64,000 nt of DNA, from positions 2,360,501 through 2,424,500 of the forward strand of contig JADANN010000369.1 in NCBI GenBank assembly GCA_018806985.1, given 5' to 3'. The translations under genes were made by a program, and so were the position numbers. This DNA is from Angiostrongylus vasorum. Taxonomy: Eukaryota > Nematoda > Chromadorea > Rhabditida > Metastrongylidae. Below, in pieces: positions 34,990-48,300 of this stretch (its first letter is position 1; the number at the start of each line of letters is the position of its first letter). The notes beneath the pieces were generated by a model, which was not told the origin of the DNA, ran no database searches, and saw nothing but the letters and a program-made list of their open reading frames with translations.

Positions 34990-35100
34990 GAACTGTCCTT
35001 GATGAGTGGGAGCACGTTTGCTAAAACATTTGTTTTCAAAGGCCAACCTTCGGCTGAATTCGCCTTCTTCAAAGCATAGAGACGGATTCTATTGCGCCCT
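34990..35100 (-). repeat. Penelope-type terminal box
   Basis: On the minus strand, TTTGAAGAAGGCGAATTCAG followed by CCGAAGGTTGGCC (35041-35075) matches the boxes at 49.95, 56.2 and 58.8 kb. The pairs GGC/GCC can form a short stem. Confidence 0.5.
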
Positions 35101-36690
35101 GTTCACGCCGGATGATAAATGAAGCCAATTTAGACTTTAAAAAAACCCGAAGCGCCAAGTTACGTGCAACAGTGAGGCAATCGACCTTCCAATTTATTCA
35201 TGGAATTCTGATGTTCGTCCAAAATGCGTCGAGAGTTCCGCGCGTCAACATTTTTGCTTCCTGCATTAGAATCATCACTTTGATTTCCAAACCACCACCT
35301 TTGTATTTCGTTTTGTTGGATTTCAAGCCTTCTATCTGTGTGCTCCTTTAAGGCGACACAAAGTCGTCCGCCAATTTCGCCAAAGTATTCACCATGTCTT
35401 GCATCTTATACGTTTTACAAGGGATATAATGCGCCTGAACTAATGCTATCACATTATCTGTCGTTAGGAAAAGTCATGTAAATTTCTGATTGACGTAGAC
35501 GATCATAAAAGCGGTCTCGAACTAACTGACGACATAGGGTGTTCGGTGGGAGTAAAACAACTGTCACAGAACTCTGAACCAGTCGTCTTTGGGCATCTCA
35601 TAACAGCGGTGCTCATCCCATTCGAGAAGAAGGATAACTTTAATAGGTGTTATGTAAATTAAAGTTACCGTTTTGGGCACGACTTTACCAGACCTAAGAC
35701 GCAAACAACAGAAAAGTTGTGTTTTTTGAAAAGATTAAAATTCCCTGGTGACTTGGAACTTTCATCGAAAAACTATATAACAATATGACACCTTCGATCG
35801 GGAAGTGAAGAACGGGAAGTGGATGTAGCCGAAACGTCAGGCATTGAAAAGATGTGTTAACAATGTGGTGTCAGCTGATCAACAACAGTGCATAAGGACA
35901 AAAAATACGTACATTTCAGAGCGAGGCACACTTTCTGGATAGTTTGCCTGTATAGTGGACTGTGAATACAACTTATGCAAAAGTATTTCTCGTAAAGAAC
36001 AAGGAAATTCTAAGCGATACGCGTACCTTGCAACTTGCATGATAAGACTGAACTTGCACTTGATTGCACTTGAACTTGCATGATAAGATTATCATCCACT
36101 TTTCAAGAGAATCAACCACATTACCAGTACTAAGCCTACTGGAAGAACACAGCGAATAAGGGTTTCGACTTGTACACATTTCCGAAGAACATCCAAAGAG
36201 GTCGTGTCAATGGCTAGACGATCAACTGCAAGGTTTGAAATAGACTTTGAACCTTCCTGAATAAATAAAACGGCCTACTAGCAGCCAGCAGAATTTGTCC
36301 TCGTAATTAATCGCGAAAATTGTACTCAGGTTTTGGAGCAGTGAATAATATCTAACAAACTGGCAACTGATTCACAACTTGACCACAAGACAGAAATATC
36401 AGTAGTACATGCCATTATAAGCGTAAGGTATGACAACAAGAACTCGCTGAGAACTTTGACAACACTGTTGGCTCACTTCAATATAAGCATTTAGTGGAGT
36501 TGGTACCAATAAAGATCAAATGGTGTTCTTTTGTTTCAGCATCGAATCATGGAGATAAAACAACGCATCCTTAAAAATGTGCTCAAAAAGAAATGGATGG
36601 TTCGAAGATGAAAAGAAGAAGGCAGTAATAAACAGTTAACATTGTGATTTCGACTACAGCCTCATCATAACTGGGTTCATTCTCGATTTC
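35100..36690. other. No gene recognised
   Basis: AT-rich sequence without a supported exon or named repeat. A small local duplication is visible at 36025-36090 (ACTTGCATGATAAGA twice). An AGCCGAAACGTCAGGC string at 35828 may be a further worn Penelope-type box. Confidence 0.4.
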
Positions 36691-36905
36691 GACTCACCAA
36701 ATCAATCGTGTTGATGGGTGATTGCTTATGGCACTGTCGATAGAACTAGCTGATAGACACAGCAAAACGAAGGATCTGCATGGTGTGGTGGTGGGCGCGT
36801 TAGCTCCCGGAAAGGGTAATAGCGCGTTCGTTCTCCACCGCAGACACCTGCGGTCCGGAGTTTTGCAACTATCTCAGCTTCACTGTGGTTGAAAAGATTT
36901 CCCCA
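36690..36905 (+). mobile_element. SINE family 2, single copy
   Basis: Retains the linker-type 5' end (CACCAAATCAATCGTGTTGA, GGGTGATTGCTTATGGCA), then TCGATAGAACTAGCTGATAG, a GGTGTGGTGGTGGGCGCG A box, a GTTCGTTCTCC B box and GGTCCGGAGTTTTGCAACTA. It shows that the linker is part of the unit. Confidence 0.85.
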
Positions 36906-38309
36906 TTTCATGGGAATCACATTGCAAGAAATTACACACCACATTCCTATGCTTAAATTATGAGTAAACACCATGACAGAAGAAACTGCGATGTTAAGAG
37001 ATTACATCAGTAACAACGACGGTGACTGTTCGATTTCGGCCACTACCTTCTTCGTTATCAGCAGACAAAACTGTTTTGCAAGCACTGATCTGAGTCGTCG
37101 CTTTGGAGAAGACGAAAAGAACAAGCGGCATATCACATGCGTGAAAGAAAAAGGGATTTAATGATCTCTTAACAGCTGTTCACCTTGATCACAACACAGT
37201 CGACGAGCCGTTCACGTCGGCGCGGAAAACACGTTTTATAACACCGATGTTGCCAGCGCGGTCACCGATTAGCACTCCCGTCGCATTGCCGAATGATAAG
37301 GATTAGCTCATAAGTGATCATAAACTGCCCCTCTTATCTCTTTAATAATTTTATAAGGAAAATCCATGTAGGCCGAAGTGTTCGACATGGTCATTTAGAA
37401 CGCCAGCTAAGAACAGACTCATATAAGAAATCGCTCACGTCCTGAACGAAGCCTACTCGCAGGTCCAAATACCTCTCCGATCCCCAAACGTCGACGGTTA
37501 CCATTAATGCCAACCTAGAAATAACTCGCTCTGCCCTGTAAGACTAACTTGTACTTCCAAAGAAAAAAAATTTGATAAACATCATAATTCCGGTCGAGAC
37601 AGTACTAGGATACACACGATTCCTAGAGATGGAATTAGCTAATATTTCAAGTTTATGATAACTTTTTACCTTCAAGCTCTCTCCTAATTCCATCCAAACG
37701 ATCCGATCCCAAGATCCGAGTTTTCTAAACGGCGCAGGAGAATGTTCAATATCCAATTTAGTAGCTATGCTGAACCAAAGAAAAACCAATCTCAATACTT
37801 CACATAAGATTCTTCCATCGACGACGTTAAACTATAGCAGCTCCGATGAGAAGCGATCAGATCTTAGGTTTCAACACGCGTCGTTGGAGTACTCATAGAT
37901 TACCAATACAACATAATGTCCAAGTTACGGGCGATGTTTCTTGCTGTATGCTCACGGCACCAGAATAGTTTGCTCACACACCAATCTTCAGGCATAAGCG
38001 CCTATATATACCAATTCCACGTCAGAAAGAGCAACAGGATCAACACACGTCGGCCTAATCCGAAAAACAATATGCGCAAAGTGAAGATCTCATCGTAATC
38101 ATTCTTCGGATAAGCTCTGTCGTACACTAATCTACCAGCATCATGTACACTCATATAGAACTCTATCTGGCCACTTCGCTGCTCTCATCTTAGTGCCAAA
38201 GGACACCACTGTCATCAACTGACATTAGAGACTTTCGCAAATGCTGAGCTCGAACTAGACATGTGCTCTTTTCACTGATTAGGTTATAGAGCTTAACAGA
38301 AAAACCTTT
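36906..38309. other. No gene recognised
   Basis: No exon or repeat family supported. A moderately GC-rich patch at 37195-37290 has no recognisable protein similarity. Confidence 0.35.
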
Positions 38310-38420
38310 ATTCGGCTAACGTTTCGGCGACTTCGGCTTCTTCAGAGTCGGAATGATCTGAGTCGATTGCCCACAGTTGTTTCTCGTTCCAATGTTGAGC
38401 TTTCGTGCTCACACCGAGTC
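38310..38420 (-). repeat. Penelope-type terminal region
   Basis: On the minus strand, CTCTGAAGAAGCCGAAGTCG, CCGAAACGTTAGCCGAATAA and an adjacent CAATCGACTCAGATC resemble the terminus at 58.8 kb. No coding part of the element is next to it. Confidence 0.55.
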
Positions 38421-38869
38421 AAATCCAGTGTAGCACCGCTCGAATGAGGTAACCTCACTCGGCACTGTTCTTTCAAATATAACGGTTGTTGATACTGAAT
38501 CTCCGTTGATAACTGCTAGTTTTTTCCATGGACAATTCATCCTACAGCAGTTGGTATCACTAACGACCAGCACAGAACGCAACAGCACTTCAGATACCGC
38601 CTTTCCTTTAACCTCGGCATGACCAATCAACGTTGAAGCATTGTTACGGTCTGTGCTAGGTGACAACGATACCGACTTCTGCAGGAAGTATTGTCGGGGG
38701 AAAATAGATGAATTTCACCAGACGATCATGCCAACAACAATCGTCCTGTATAAAAGAGCATCGCCTGGTGAGTTTGCTCCACTTGAGCAGTGCTCTAGTA
38801 AAGAAGATCCGTCTCGATAGAACGACGAAGATGAAACATTGAGAGTATGAAGCGCTATGGACACCAACT

Positions 38870-38945
38870 CGGATCGTCGGCCCTGATGAAGATGAAGACG
38901 TCGAAACGTTAACCGAATTAAAGTTTCACAACAATCTCGTGTAAT
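38870..38945 (+). repeat. Penelope-type terminal box, hammerhead-like
   Basis: CCTGATGAAGATGAAGACGT followed by CGAAACGTTAACCGAATTAA and CAATCTCGTGTAATG. CTGATGA and GAAAC are spaced as in a hammerhead ribozyme core, but a stable stem II is not obvious in this copy. Confidence 0.5.
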
Positions 38946-41900
38946 GTGAATAATTTACACACACATTAATCAACGTGTATTTTTTCTTCATTGATAAGCT
39001 ACTAGGAGGTTGATTAAAAAAAAGCTTTTTTCAAAAATTTCTTGAATTCTTTTCGCACAGAGACGTTGGAGAGTCCAAAGGAAAGAGAACGTTTGTTCGA
39101 AATGCTTCATCCACATAACCGACATCACCAGCACTCAAGTCATTCCAATGATTGAGTAACCAGAAAGAGCACCAAGGAAGTCTCATTGCCCTTGTCTTGT
39201 GCTAGACAGAGCTACTCGGTGGGTCCTGTTCGCACATGGACACGGAAAACATTACACTTATGACGCTCTTGTTCTTACTGTTTATGGCCAAGAGGCATCT
39301 GCTGACAAGTCCTTTGGCTCTGTTGCCTCACAGCTTTATTATTAGCCGAGTTTTCAAATATAAGTACCAATATTCTTGGCTTCGGTGATTAAGGTGAGGA
39401 ATGAATTCTTACTCAACACTGTAGTTTGACATTCAGGAATATCCACCACCCAGGCGGTAAATTATTAGGGAGATATAACTACCAATGAAAACAAACGAAA
39501 GCTACCGGCAATTTGTCAAATGCTCCAATACTGTACCAAAGACGCCTCAGTTTCCTAGTCAAGAATTTGCGACCGTACCTTCCTTACTAGAGAATTGTTT
39601 GAGAAAGGAAAAAATGTGGAGCATTTCCAGTACAAATGTCTCATATGATCAGTAAAAATTTCGAATGCACATAGTCTTAGGGAAAAGACCTGCACAGTGG
39701 CAAAGAAAAAAAGCAACGTCCAAAACAATCGGTCGAAAAAAAAGTGCCGTTGAAACATTCGGGACCATAACATTCCATGGTCAGCTATGCTAAATAAAGA
39801 TGGGATTCAGCTATCTCTCTATACGTGACTAGAAACCATGGAAAACCCTATATAAAGGTTCTCGCCCCATGGCCATTTTACATGTCCGCGACATCTCCAC
39901 TGATGAAAAACAACCTCAAATGTTCCCCTCTTAGAGTTTCAGACCAGGGGTTTAAAGTAATCCGCAGCTTGAGGTTCACATAACCCAACCGATGTTTCTC
40001 GGCTGAAAGCAACGAAAGTAGACGGATTTCTCGCAAACCACATGACAACATATTCTCAAAAAGAACAAAGAACGCTCGACCAGTGACCGATCAATATTTG
40101 AAGAGAGGACTCTTTCATATAAAACAGGGTCCGAACAACCATCAACAGCATGTCAGCACAGCTGTTTTTTTCCATGACATGACATACCGCGTAACCAAGC
40201 TCGATTAGTTGATTGGGGGGAAAAAAGGCTTCATTTCGTCGACAACATTGCCATGCTCTTTCAGAAATATCACTGAAGCATAAGCGTTACTCAAAAAACT
40301 CGACGGAGAGGTAACAGGAATAGCACTTTAATTAGTTCGGAATAAGATGTCGATGTAGGAAAATCTATGGTGGGATGGGGAATGAATCGACATGAAGGAC
40401 TTGTCGATTTCAAAGACCACGCCCCTACTCAATAACCATTTGTCTTGTTGGATAGTTTCCGCAGGGTTACGCAATATAGCTCGAATTTAGGTGGCCATTG
40501 AAGTGACATATAATAACGAACTAAACTACGCAGCTCAGACTTTCAGAAAAAAAAGCAATCTAGTCTTCGAGATCAGGGAGAACATACATCGAAAGCGGAG
40601 TAGATGATCTAACAGCCTGATTAGAATTGTTGAAGATGAACGAACGAGAGCAGTAGTCGATTGGATCTCAAGAGGTCTCCTCTAACTGTCATTATGCAAA
40701 AAAGGGCCACAACAACTATTGATGGGCAGCCACACGTGGGAGATGCGAAGCGCCAAATACGCAAGGAAATACCCAGGTGTCCACTAATTCCCGGATTGTT
40801 CATTCTTCTGATCCATGGACCTGACATTCCCATCTATTCGTGAAAAGCACAGCACACCGCTGTACTGCTAAGCTTAGAGGTTTCGGGCAAAAAATGATAT
40901 GGTGACCACATGAAACACAAAAGATTGATGTCTTCACGCTTGAAAAACAATGAGCTAAGTTTATTTAGGTGTTTGAAATGAAATATCCCACAGCATTTCT
41001 ACACACTTAACGTCTTGACTGAAGCTTCTTAGTTCACAACAATTTCTGTGAACGACGAGAGGGACAGATTCAGCGCACACTTCCGAATGTCAAGGAAGCC
41101 CTTGTCGAAAACGAGACAAGCAAATCCAGAAGAATGTTAGTACAGATCTAGTGACTCAGAAAATATGCTGTTTAAAAAATTAGTCGCTAAGCAGAATTCT
41201 CACAAACAACTCGTGTCATGCTCAAAAACGAAGGTAAGAATGAAACACCTATGGCTACGCTGCACACTGTTAATCGCTTGGAAACAGAATGAAGGGACGA
41301 AGGCTAGGATGTACAAGCTGGGAATTACAGAGTCAAAACATAGCATCGAATTCATATGTTAGCCCAAAACTGAGCAGAAGACCAATCTACTAGCGTAAAA
41401 TAGTTCTCTAATTGCTCAGGTGAGGACGGGCCGTTCAAACTCAAGTTCAAGTTCAAGTTCAAATTGCTCAGCACATTCAAAAGAACTTATGACTATACGT
41501 TTTGCATAGTTATTCAAATCACAAAACTCTGAAAGTAGCTAGAAGTCCTGATACACTTGAAATCCGATTCCATAAAATCTAAATCGGCCGCCAGTATTCC
41601 AACAGTTGGCGGGAAATATAAACATCTTAGGAATCCCAGATTATTCCCGCGACTTAACATGGATATGGTTAACAGCCTTTGTCGAAAATTTGAGATTCTC
41701 TCTTGTGAAAAGCAACAACAACAGCAGCCGTGAAAACAATAACAACATTAAACAGTAAAAACTTTAGCGTGAAATCTTGCTTAGCACAAGAAGTGCCATT
41801 GTGATAAGAAACATCAACAGATAGGAAATACAGATGGAAATACATGAGAGATTGATCCGAAACACAGTCATCATCCAAGTCTCTATGGTCTTTTTCTCAG

Positions 41901-42700
41901 AAATCAAACCTATCAACGATTTTTTCCCCAAAACGTGTCATTTTCTGGAACTGTGTCGACGCTCTGCTAGAAAACGACATGGCCATCGTTCGGCAATAGG
42001 TGGTTGGAAACGTAAGCGCCAAATCTTCTGTGTTAGCGCTTAATGCCTAGCGCTAAATCGTCCTATTCAAATCAGAATATGGGGAAGAAAACCCTCGGAA
42101 AGCGTTTAGCCCAGATAACTGCGTAGCAATTCGAAAGCGACAGTATGAGATAAAGAAGCAGACTTGTGTAAAGTTCAGAGGAGTTAATGATAGTGACAAA
42201 CCTTTTCGAGTAGTCAATCAACTTGCCGGAATTACAGACACTACAAATGCTAGTCCTCTCATCTCCATGGACACAGTGCATTCTTCCAAGTCCATATGGC
42301 AGTTACCTACTATCAAACATTTGAATGGCTGGTTAGATATTTGGAATTTCAGAGGAAGAATATGCGCAGCATTCTCTAGCCAAAGGACGATTTGTGACTT
42401 TCAAGACACTGAAGCTCACTCGGAACGACTCGTTCCACATAAACAACCTGTCTTGACGAACTTAGCAGGTGGGTTGATTGAAGGAAGTAGGTGGACAACG
42501 AGAAATATCGATGCGCACAAAAAATAGCCACAACATGAGAAACAATTGAGCGTGGTTTTGCGACCCATCAGGGATATACCTAAGGATTTCATGGAAATTA
42601 GAAAACAGCTGTGATGTTGAGAGTGGAATATCTAAAGAACAGCTTAAGAGATAATCGAGTAAAGCACTCAGAGCTGTTCGCGTTATTTTCCTTGTGAACT
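38946..42700. other. Long stretch without recognised genes
   Basis: I found no conserved exon, retroelement or SINE here. A short TTCAAG-type tandem repeat lies at 41438-41466. Open frames are short and lack splice context or similarity. A very diverged gene could be missed. Confidence 0.35.
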
Positions 42701-42731
42701 AACGGCACTATACCGACGGACAGGGCGGGAA

Positions 42732-43427
42732 TTGATCGCTGAGACGAAGTGTCCCATGCCGTCCGCCCTGGGCAAAACACACACACAACACACACAACCC
42801 GAGCCAGCACTCATCGGAAAAGGAGACGTTATTGCTTCTGATCGAGGAGCAACATCACTGCCCCTGGGCCCATCTCCCGGTCGCCGTCAACATTGGTCGC
42901 GCGCTGTCGTCGCATGGGAAGCAGTCACCGTGGTTAGCACCGCCGGGCTCCATTCTCCTTCCTCGCCCAGCTTGCTCAACATCGGTCATCCCCAAGAAGC
43001 TACCCCAATAGCCCCGGAGACCTGTGGTGATTTCGAACGAAAGAGGTAAGTCTGAATAAATTTCCCACGCCCATACCGAAGTTTACTGCAAGAGGTGTTC
43101 CATTTCTCGCAACGAGAAGTTCAATTGAGCATTCAATTGAGCATTTGCTAGCTTTCACATTAAAAGATCCATCCCATAACGTCTTCCATACGAATGACAT
43201 AGTCCAGTTTGCACTTTGTACACGTTTTAGCATGGATTATTTCATTCATCTGTTTCCCAATTTTTTACAGCCTAGTGACGGATAATGTTATTAACCCTGC
43301 ACAAGTTGATGCGACGCAGTAAGCCACGTGGGACTTTATGTGCTTCTTTTTTTTCAGTGGCCTTCTTTTCCTCCAGATGTTCTGTGTCGTCGACACAGTG
43401 GTTGCTCTACGTCTGCACAGCTGACAT
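42732..43427 (+). CDS. Weak candidate for a two-exon gene
   Basis: A GC-rich open frame from ATG 42732 runs about 104 codons (KGDVIASDRGATSLPLGPSP, HSPSSPSLLNIGHP, CGDFERK) and ends at a perfect AG/GTAAGT donor near 43047. A TTTTTTTTCAG acceptor at about 43360 continues in phase as SGLLFLQMFCVVDTVVALRL to a TGA. Base composition differs clearly from the surrounding AT-rich DNA. The protein has no recognised family, and a family B repeat starts directly downstream. It may equally be non-coding or part of an unseen gene. Confidence 0.28.
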
Positions 43428-43466
43428 GTCGTAGCCCAATGCGTTATTCGTTTTGTAGTAAACAGT

Positions 43467-43860
43467 ACCCTTCCAACGGTTTACCTCCTCGTCGTAGCTG
43501 GGAGGTGTTCGTGGGTATCGGGTTGCCATGTACAACTGGGGATTCATACCTTGGCAAGGTCTCCCAAACTAAGAAGGGTTCGGCATTTCCATCACGAAGT
43601 CCAGCTAAGAGCAAAGCAATACCTGGACCCACCACTATCCTGGTATCAGACTAGTCGCATGATGGAGATCTCCCTCTGATCCACAAAGGCGGCGACTTCG
43701 GGAGATGGTGACGATCTTGGGGGAGACTTTGGCTATGCTGACCTCGGGACTTTAGGGAACCACAGTGGCTAAGCCAACAAAACTCAGAGAAATGGAGAAT
43801 ATGCTAGGGCCTGCACAACTAGTGAGGGCGGGGCCGCTCAAGTATCCAATTAAGTAAACA
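43467..43860 (+). repeat. Repeat family B, full-length copy
   Basis: CCCTTCCAACGGTTTACCTC, GAGGTGTTCGTGGGTATCGG, CGGCATTTCCATCACGAAG, GATCTTGGGGGAGACTTTGG and an end in CTCAAGTATCCAATTAAGTA. Confidence 0.8.
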
Positions 43861-44639
43861 GTACATGACATAAAATACAGTGAAATATGAGCATTTCGAG
43901 GACAATATATTCATACTCTGCAGGCGGAGCTTGCACTTCGAAATGAAGGGAAAACTATCATACTGCGGACAAGTCAATGTAGGTTCTCATACACACCACC
44001 ATCCTATAGATGGCCGATTGACCGGAAAGTCAGCAACAGAGTGTCGCTATGAGGATGCTTCAAAAAGAAAATATTCTAGTGTCAGATGTAGCACATCAAT
44101 ATTTCAACAGTTGCGAACGGAGAAAGTTTTCATACTTCAGCAACCTACGACACTATTGATTTAGTATAAGATCAAGAAAGGTAAGGTGCAGGAGAAGAAC
44201 AAGGAAAATTAGTGCATCGCTTGACGGTGTTCCGCCGAGAATTCCAGGAGAAGAACGTGGGAATTTTTCGAAATCGACAACGGTAATTTCTCTTCTTTCA
44301 TTCAGGACATCCCACCAAGAACTTTTCAAGAAAACCCTCTCTCATAGCTTCACCGATAGCACAATTAAACCTCGATTAAAACATTTAATTCAATTCCGAT
44401 TAGGTGACATTTTCTAAACGATAATGATTGAAGTGAGTGTTTTAGTGAACATCAGCTTGTGATACGAATTCGTGTGTTGTTACCAATATCTTCGAACTTG
44501 TAACTGAAAACAGGCAAAACCAATTAGGGAGGATGGGAGGATGCAAGGCGTCATCAGCAAAAGGTATGACCTTGTCACAGATTCTTCTTGTTTGATATGG
44601 AGGAAATTCCTCTCAACGTTTACCGACGTTTACGTCAAC

Positions 44640-45010
44640 GTCGTGGTTGGGAGATGCTCCTGGGTGCCGGGCTGCGATGTTAAGCGTGGCAATTCATCCC
44701 TCCCCGCCCCCCTTCCCGCAGTAGGGTTTTCCAAGCTGAGGAGTCCGGCGTTTCCATCAGGAAGCTCAACTAAGAGTAAAAACATTACCAGGATCCACCA
44801 CCGTCGTGATGTCAAACTAGTCGCATGGTGGCAAATCCCCTTCTAATCCACAATGGCGGCGACAGACTATGGTGGTGACGACCTGGGGCAGACTTTGGCC
44901 ATGCTGACCTCAGGACTCCAGGGAACCACATGAACCATCAAAACTCCGGAATAGTGGAAATTTTGCTGGGCCCCGCGCAACGAATGGGGACGGGCCATCC
45001 AAGTATGGAG
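44640..45010 (+). repeat. Repeat family B, full-length copy
   Basis: GGGAGATGCTCCTGGGTGCC, GAGTCCGGCGTTTCCATCAG, GGTGACGACCTGGGGCAGAC, GACTCCAGGGAACCACA and an end in GGGCCATCCAAGTATGGA. Just 3' of the SLC6 gene. Confidence 0.8.
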
Positions 45011-45313
45011 GAAATTAGTGGTGCAAATGAAATCATCTGTCTTCCTCCTGGTCCACGATCGCAGCTTTCTCTTCCGTACTATTGCTACGGAACCATAACG
45101 TACATTGCAGGTCAGTTGAAATGAGGAAACCTTGATGGACGAACTGTGGTTAACATGCACAGTTCGTGTCGGGGATGACATTTCTGCTAAAATGGCAGTC
45201 AGGAATTCCGTCACAAACGCCACATCACTGCATTGCCATGGACGATATCCGTAATAGATTAGCAATAGTGAGTTCCATAACAATATATAATTTCCTAACA
45301 GTTTGTATACTAC

Positions 45314-48300
45314 CTCCTTTTCCATTCTGGTCGCTCTCATTCTATCATCGCTCATTCGCGGTCCCCATAAATTGTAATCTGGCACCAACAAGAAGCGTAA
45401 GTTTCCCATCCTAAGCTTTTCACGTACCACCTGAAAGCTTCACATACCATGTAGTAATCGTTATATTTCCCATGCTGTATGCTTTCTACAGTACTGTACT
45501 TTTGATCGAAATTAAGGAAAATCAGCTTAATTTACCAGTCTGTAGAATTGTCTATAGAGTTGTCTAGTAGAACTATGTCTGTAGTAGATTCACTGACTTG
45601 AAAGCATTGAGTTTGTCCACATATTCATAAGGTTCTATAAACGTTTCGTGCAGTTTTCTACGTAAGCACTTACCATTAAAACACCAATAACCGGAGTTGG
45701 TAGAATAATGAAAACAATGATACACATGGCGGTGACACTCATTGATAAGGGAGGATACGGAAAAGCGATCGCTACGGACATCTGGAATTCTCACTCACTT
45801 CTAAGCTTGTCGTGTTAGAAATCCTACTAATTCTGGACTGGTTTTGAAGTTTTGCACGTAATCGGCGGTTGTTAAAGTCACAGTATAAACTACGACGAAA
45901 CAAAGGATACCACTAGATAAGAATGTTTATGAGAGTAAAGCTAAGATCGTTCTTAATGACGACTTTGAAATTTCGACTTTCTTTCAGAAAGACAGCGAAC
46001 TTATGAATTGGTGAACCTGATGATCTCTACTGAATGAGTGTCGAAGAGGTTGGATAGTATCCTACTAGTAAATTCTCTATGTTGACTCTGATTTGTGAGA
46101 TGTTTTTTTCTTGAAATCATTTCTGTTTTATGATTCTACCCACTAAAATGACAAATGGCGACAAGTTCCAGAGGTAGAGGTAAGTTAGTGTCCATATTCG
46201 TAGAAGTTGTCGATTTCCTTCCTGTAAGCGACAACAAATCGACGAGAGAAATTTTGTAGTATACACTGGTCGAGTCGTCGACAATCGGTGTTATATATCC
46301 TAGGCCAAAAATTAATCTTACTTAACATTTGATCATTTTCAACGAACCTTGTCAGAATTCATGCTGAGACAATTTGCACACACCCTCGGGAATCCATAGA
46401 ACACTCCGACGATGAACAACTCTAGCAGCACCACACAAGCGGTGGCCACCGGAATCACCGTGTTCTCGATGGTAACCCCAGTGTTGAAACCCACCTCAAA
46501 TACAAACACTAAATTTTGCGTATAATTCACGATACTATACCAACCTTGCTGTTTAGAAAAAACGAGCACAATGCAAGAAATACGGTTGATACAGTTCGAA
46601 TGGCCTTCTTGGATGCCTCGTCGGATAATGAGTCGACGGCTGCGGCACAGTTGTTCACTATCGTTTCAATGGCCAAAACCTGGAACACTGGCGTATGTGA
46701 GCATGATGGTTCGGTATCTATTATGAGCATTCTTAGGCAAGCATAGTATTTTTTACGTGATGTGGAAAACCGTACGTTGTTGACAAGGGTGATAATCGTG
46801 CAGCCTAAGGATAACGAAAGCTGAAGAAATGGTTCGAACGGTCCATACACAATTAGATCTCCAGCAGTAGTCCAGTATGAAAAGAACTGTGAGTAGAGGC
46901 GTTCCTTCCTCCTTTCTTCCACTAAAGATTGCCGAGTGAAATTCATTGCACGCTATAAATAGCTGTGTTTTCATTTACCGTGAGCAACGTAGTCCTCTAC
47001 AGAACCGCCGAACATATGCAAGCCACCGGTCGCACGAAACAGGACATGTGCTGTGGCGTACAGAGATATTGCCACGAACATGTACACTACAATTGCTAGG
47101 GCATCTCTGAAATATTGATGAAGTACAGACTTTGAAATATGGAAAAGTTAGAGTACTTGAACTGCAAAGTTCTGCAAAGTGGTCCTGGTTCTGGTATGAA
47201 ATCCATACAAACGAGAGTTGAATGTGCACATTTTGAAGGAAACTTAGCTGCTTACTTGGACGGCCCGTCCTCACTGGTTGTGCGGGCCCCAACATGTTCT
47301 CCACTTTCTCGGAGTTTTGCTGGTTTATCCATTGTGCTACCCTGGAGTCCCGAGGTGAGCTTGGTCAAAGTCTGCTCCAAACCGTTACCACCACAGGCAG
47401 TCGCCGCCTCTGTGGACCAGAGGGAGGTTCACCACCATGCGACTATTTTGATACCGGAACGGTGGTAGATCGTGATATTGGTTTACTCTTAGATGGGCTT
47501 CCTCATGGAAACCCCAGACTCCTCAGCTTGGGAGACCTTGCTGGGGGAATGAATCCCTACGCTGTATATCGCAGCCCAGCCCGACACCCTGGAACACCTC
47601 ACAGCCAGGATAAGGCGGTAAACCGTTGGGAGGTTTTGAGGAATAACAGGAGGAAAAAGTAACTCACACGAAGAGATTGTTGTTGAATTTGTTTTGAGAT
47701 CCTAGAAAGAAGAGACCACCTTGTCCAATTCGCAGTGTGTTCAAAGTCTGAAATACCAATCTTTTCATAAGAAAACAGTCCCTTCCCAAACGTGAGAATA
47801 AAATTTGTTGTTTATGGGATAAAACTGTTCCAAATAAACTTCACTAACCAGTAGTATAGCTGCTGCCCAAATGTCTGCACTTGATAGTGACTGTGATGTG
47901 ACTGTCACAAAAGCATCGTGTTTTGATAGCAACATCACAACCAGGACAGTGAGCATGATCGAGTTGAACAGTATTGTTGACATTATACACATCTGAAATG
48001 CTTTTTTTGATTTCTAACGGATTATCTTATCTACCGCTGGCAAAATGTCTATTCGGATCCGTCGTGCGTCAAAGCTTCAGTAAGGTCCTGCTTGATCGAT
48101 GAAGCACTCGATAGAAAGCACCATTGTTTGGTACAATGATCTTTCTTTTACTGTTTTTTGAGGAGAACTAACTACAGATTTAAACCACTATCACATCCCA
48201 CAGCATAAATTTACTCTCAATAGCGCATCTGAATGGAGATGTTGAATCCCCAAATCAGGTAATCTTAACGAGGTTTAACCTATATTGCATATAGCCATTT

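Noticed and set aside
35820..35850. AGCCGAAACGTCAGGC as a further hammerhead-like box
   Set aside because: Only the 3' half of the box is present; too short to assign.
45125..45310. Open continuation of the last SLC6 exon
   Set aside because: The frame runs through a likely GTAGTA donor and into a family B repeat, so it is probably intron and 3' flank rather than protein.
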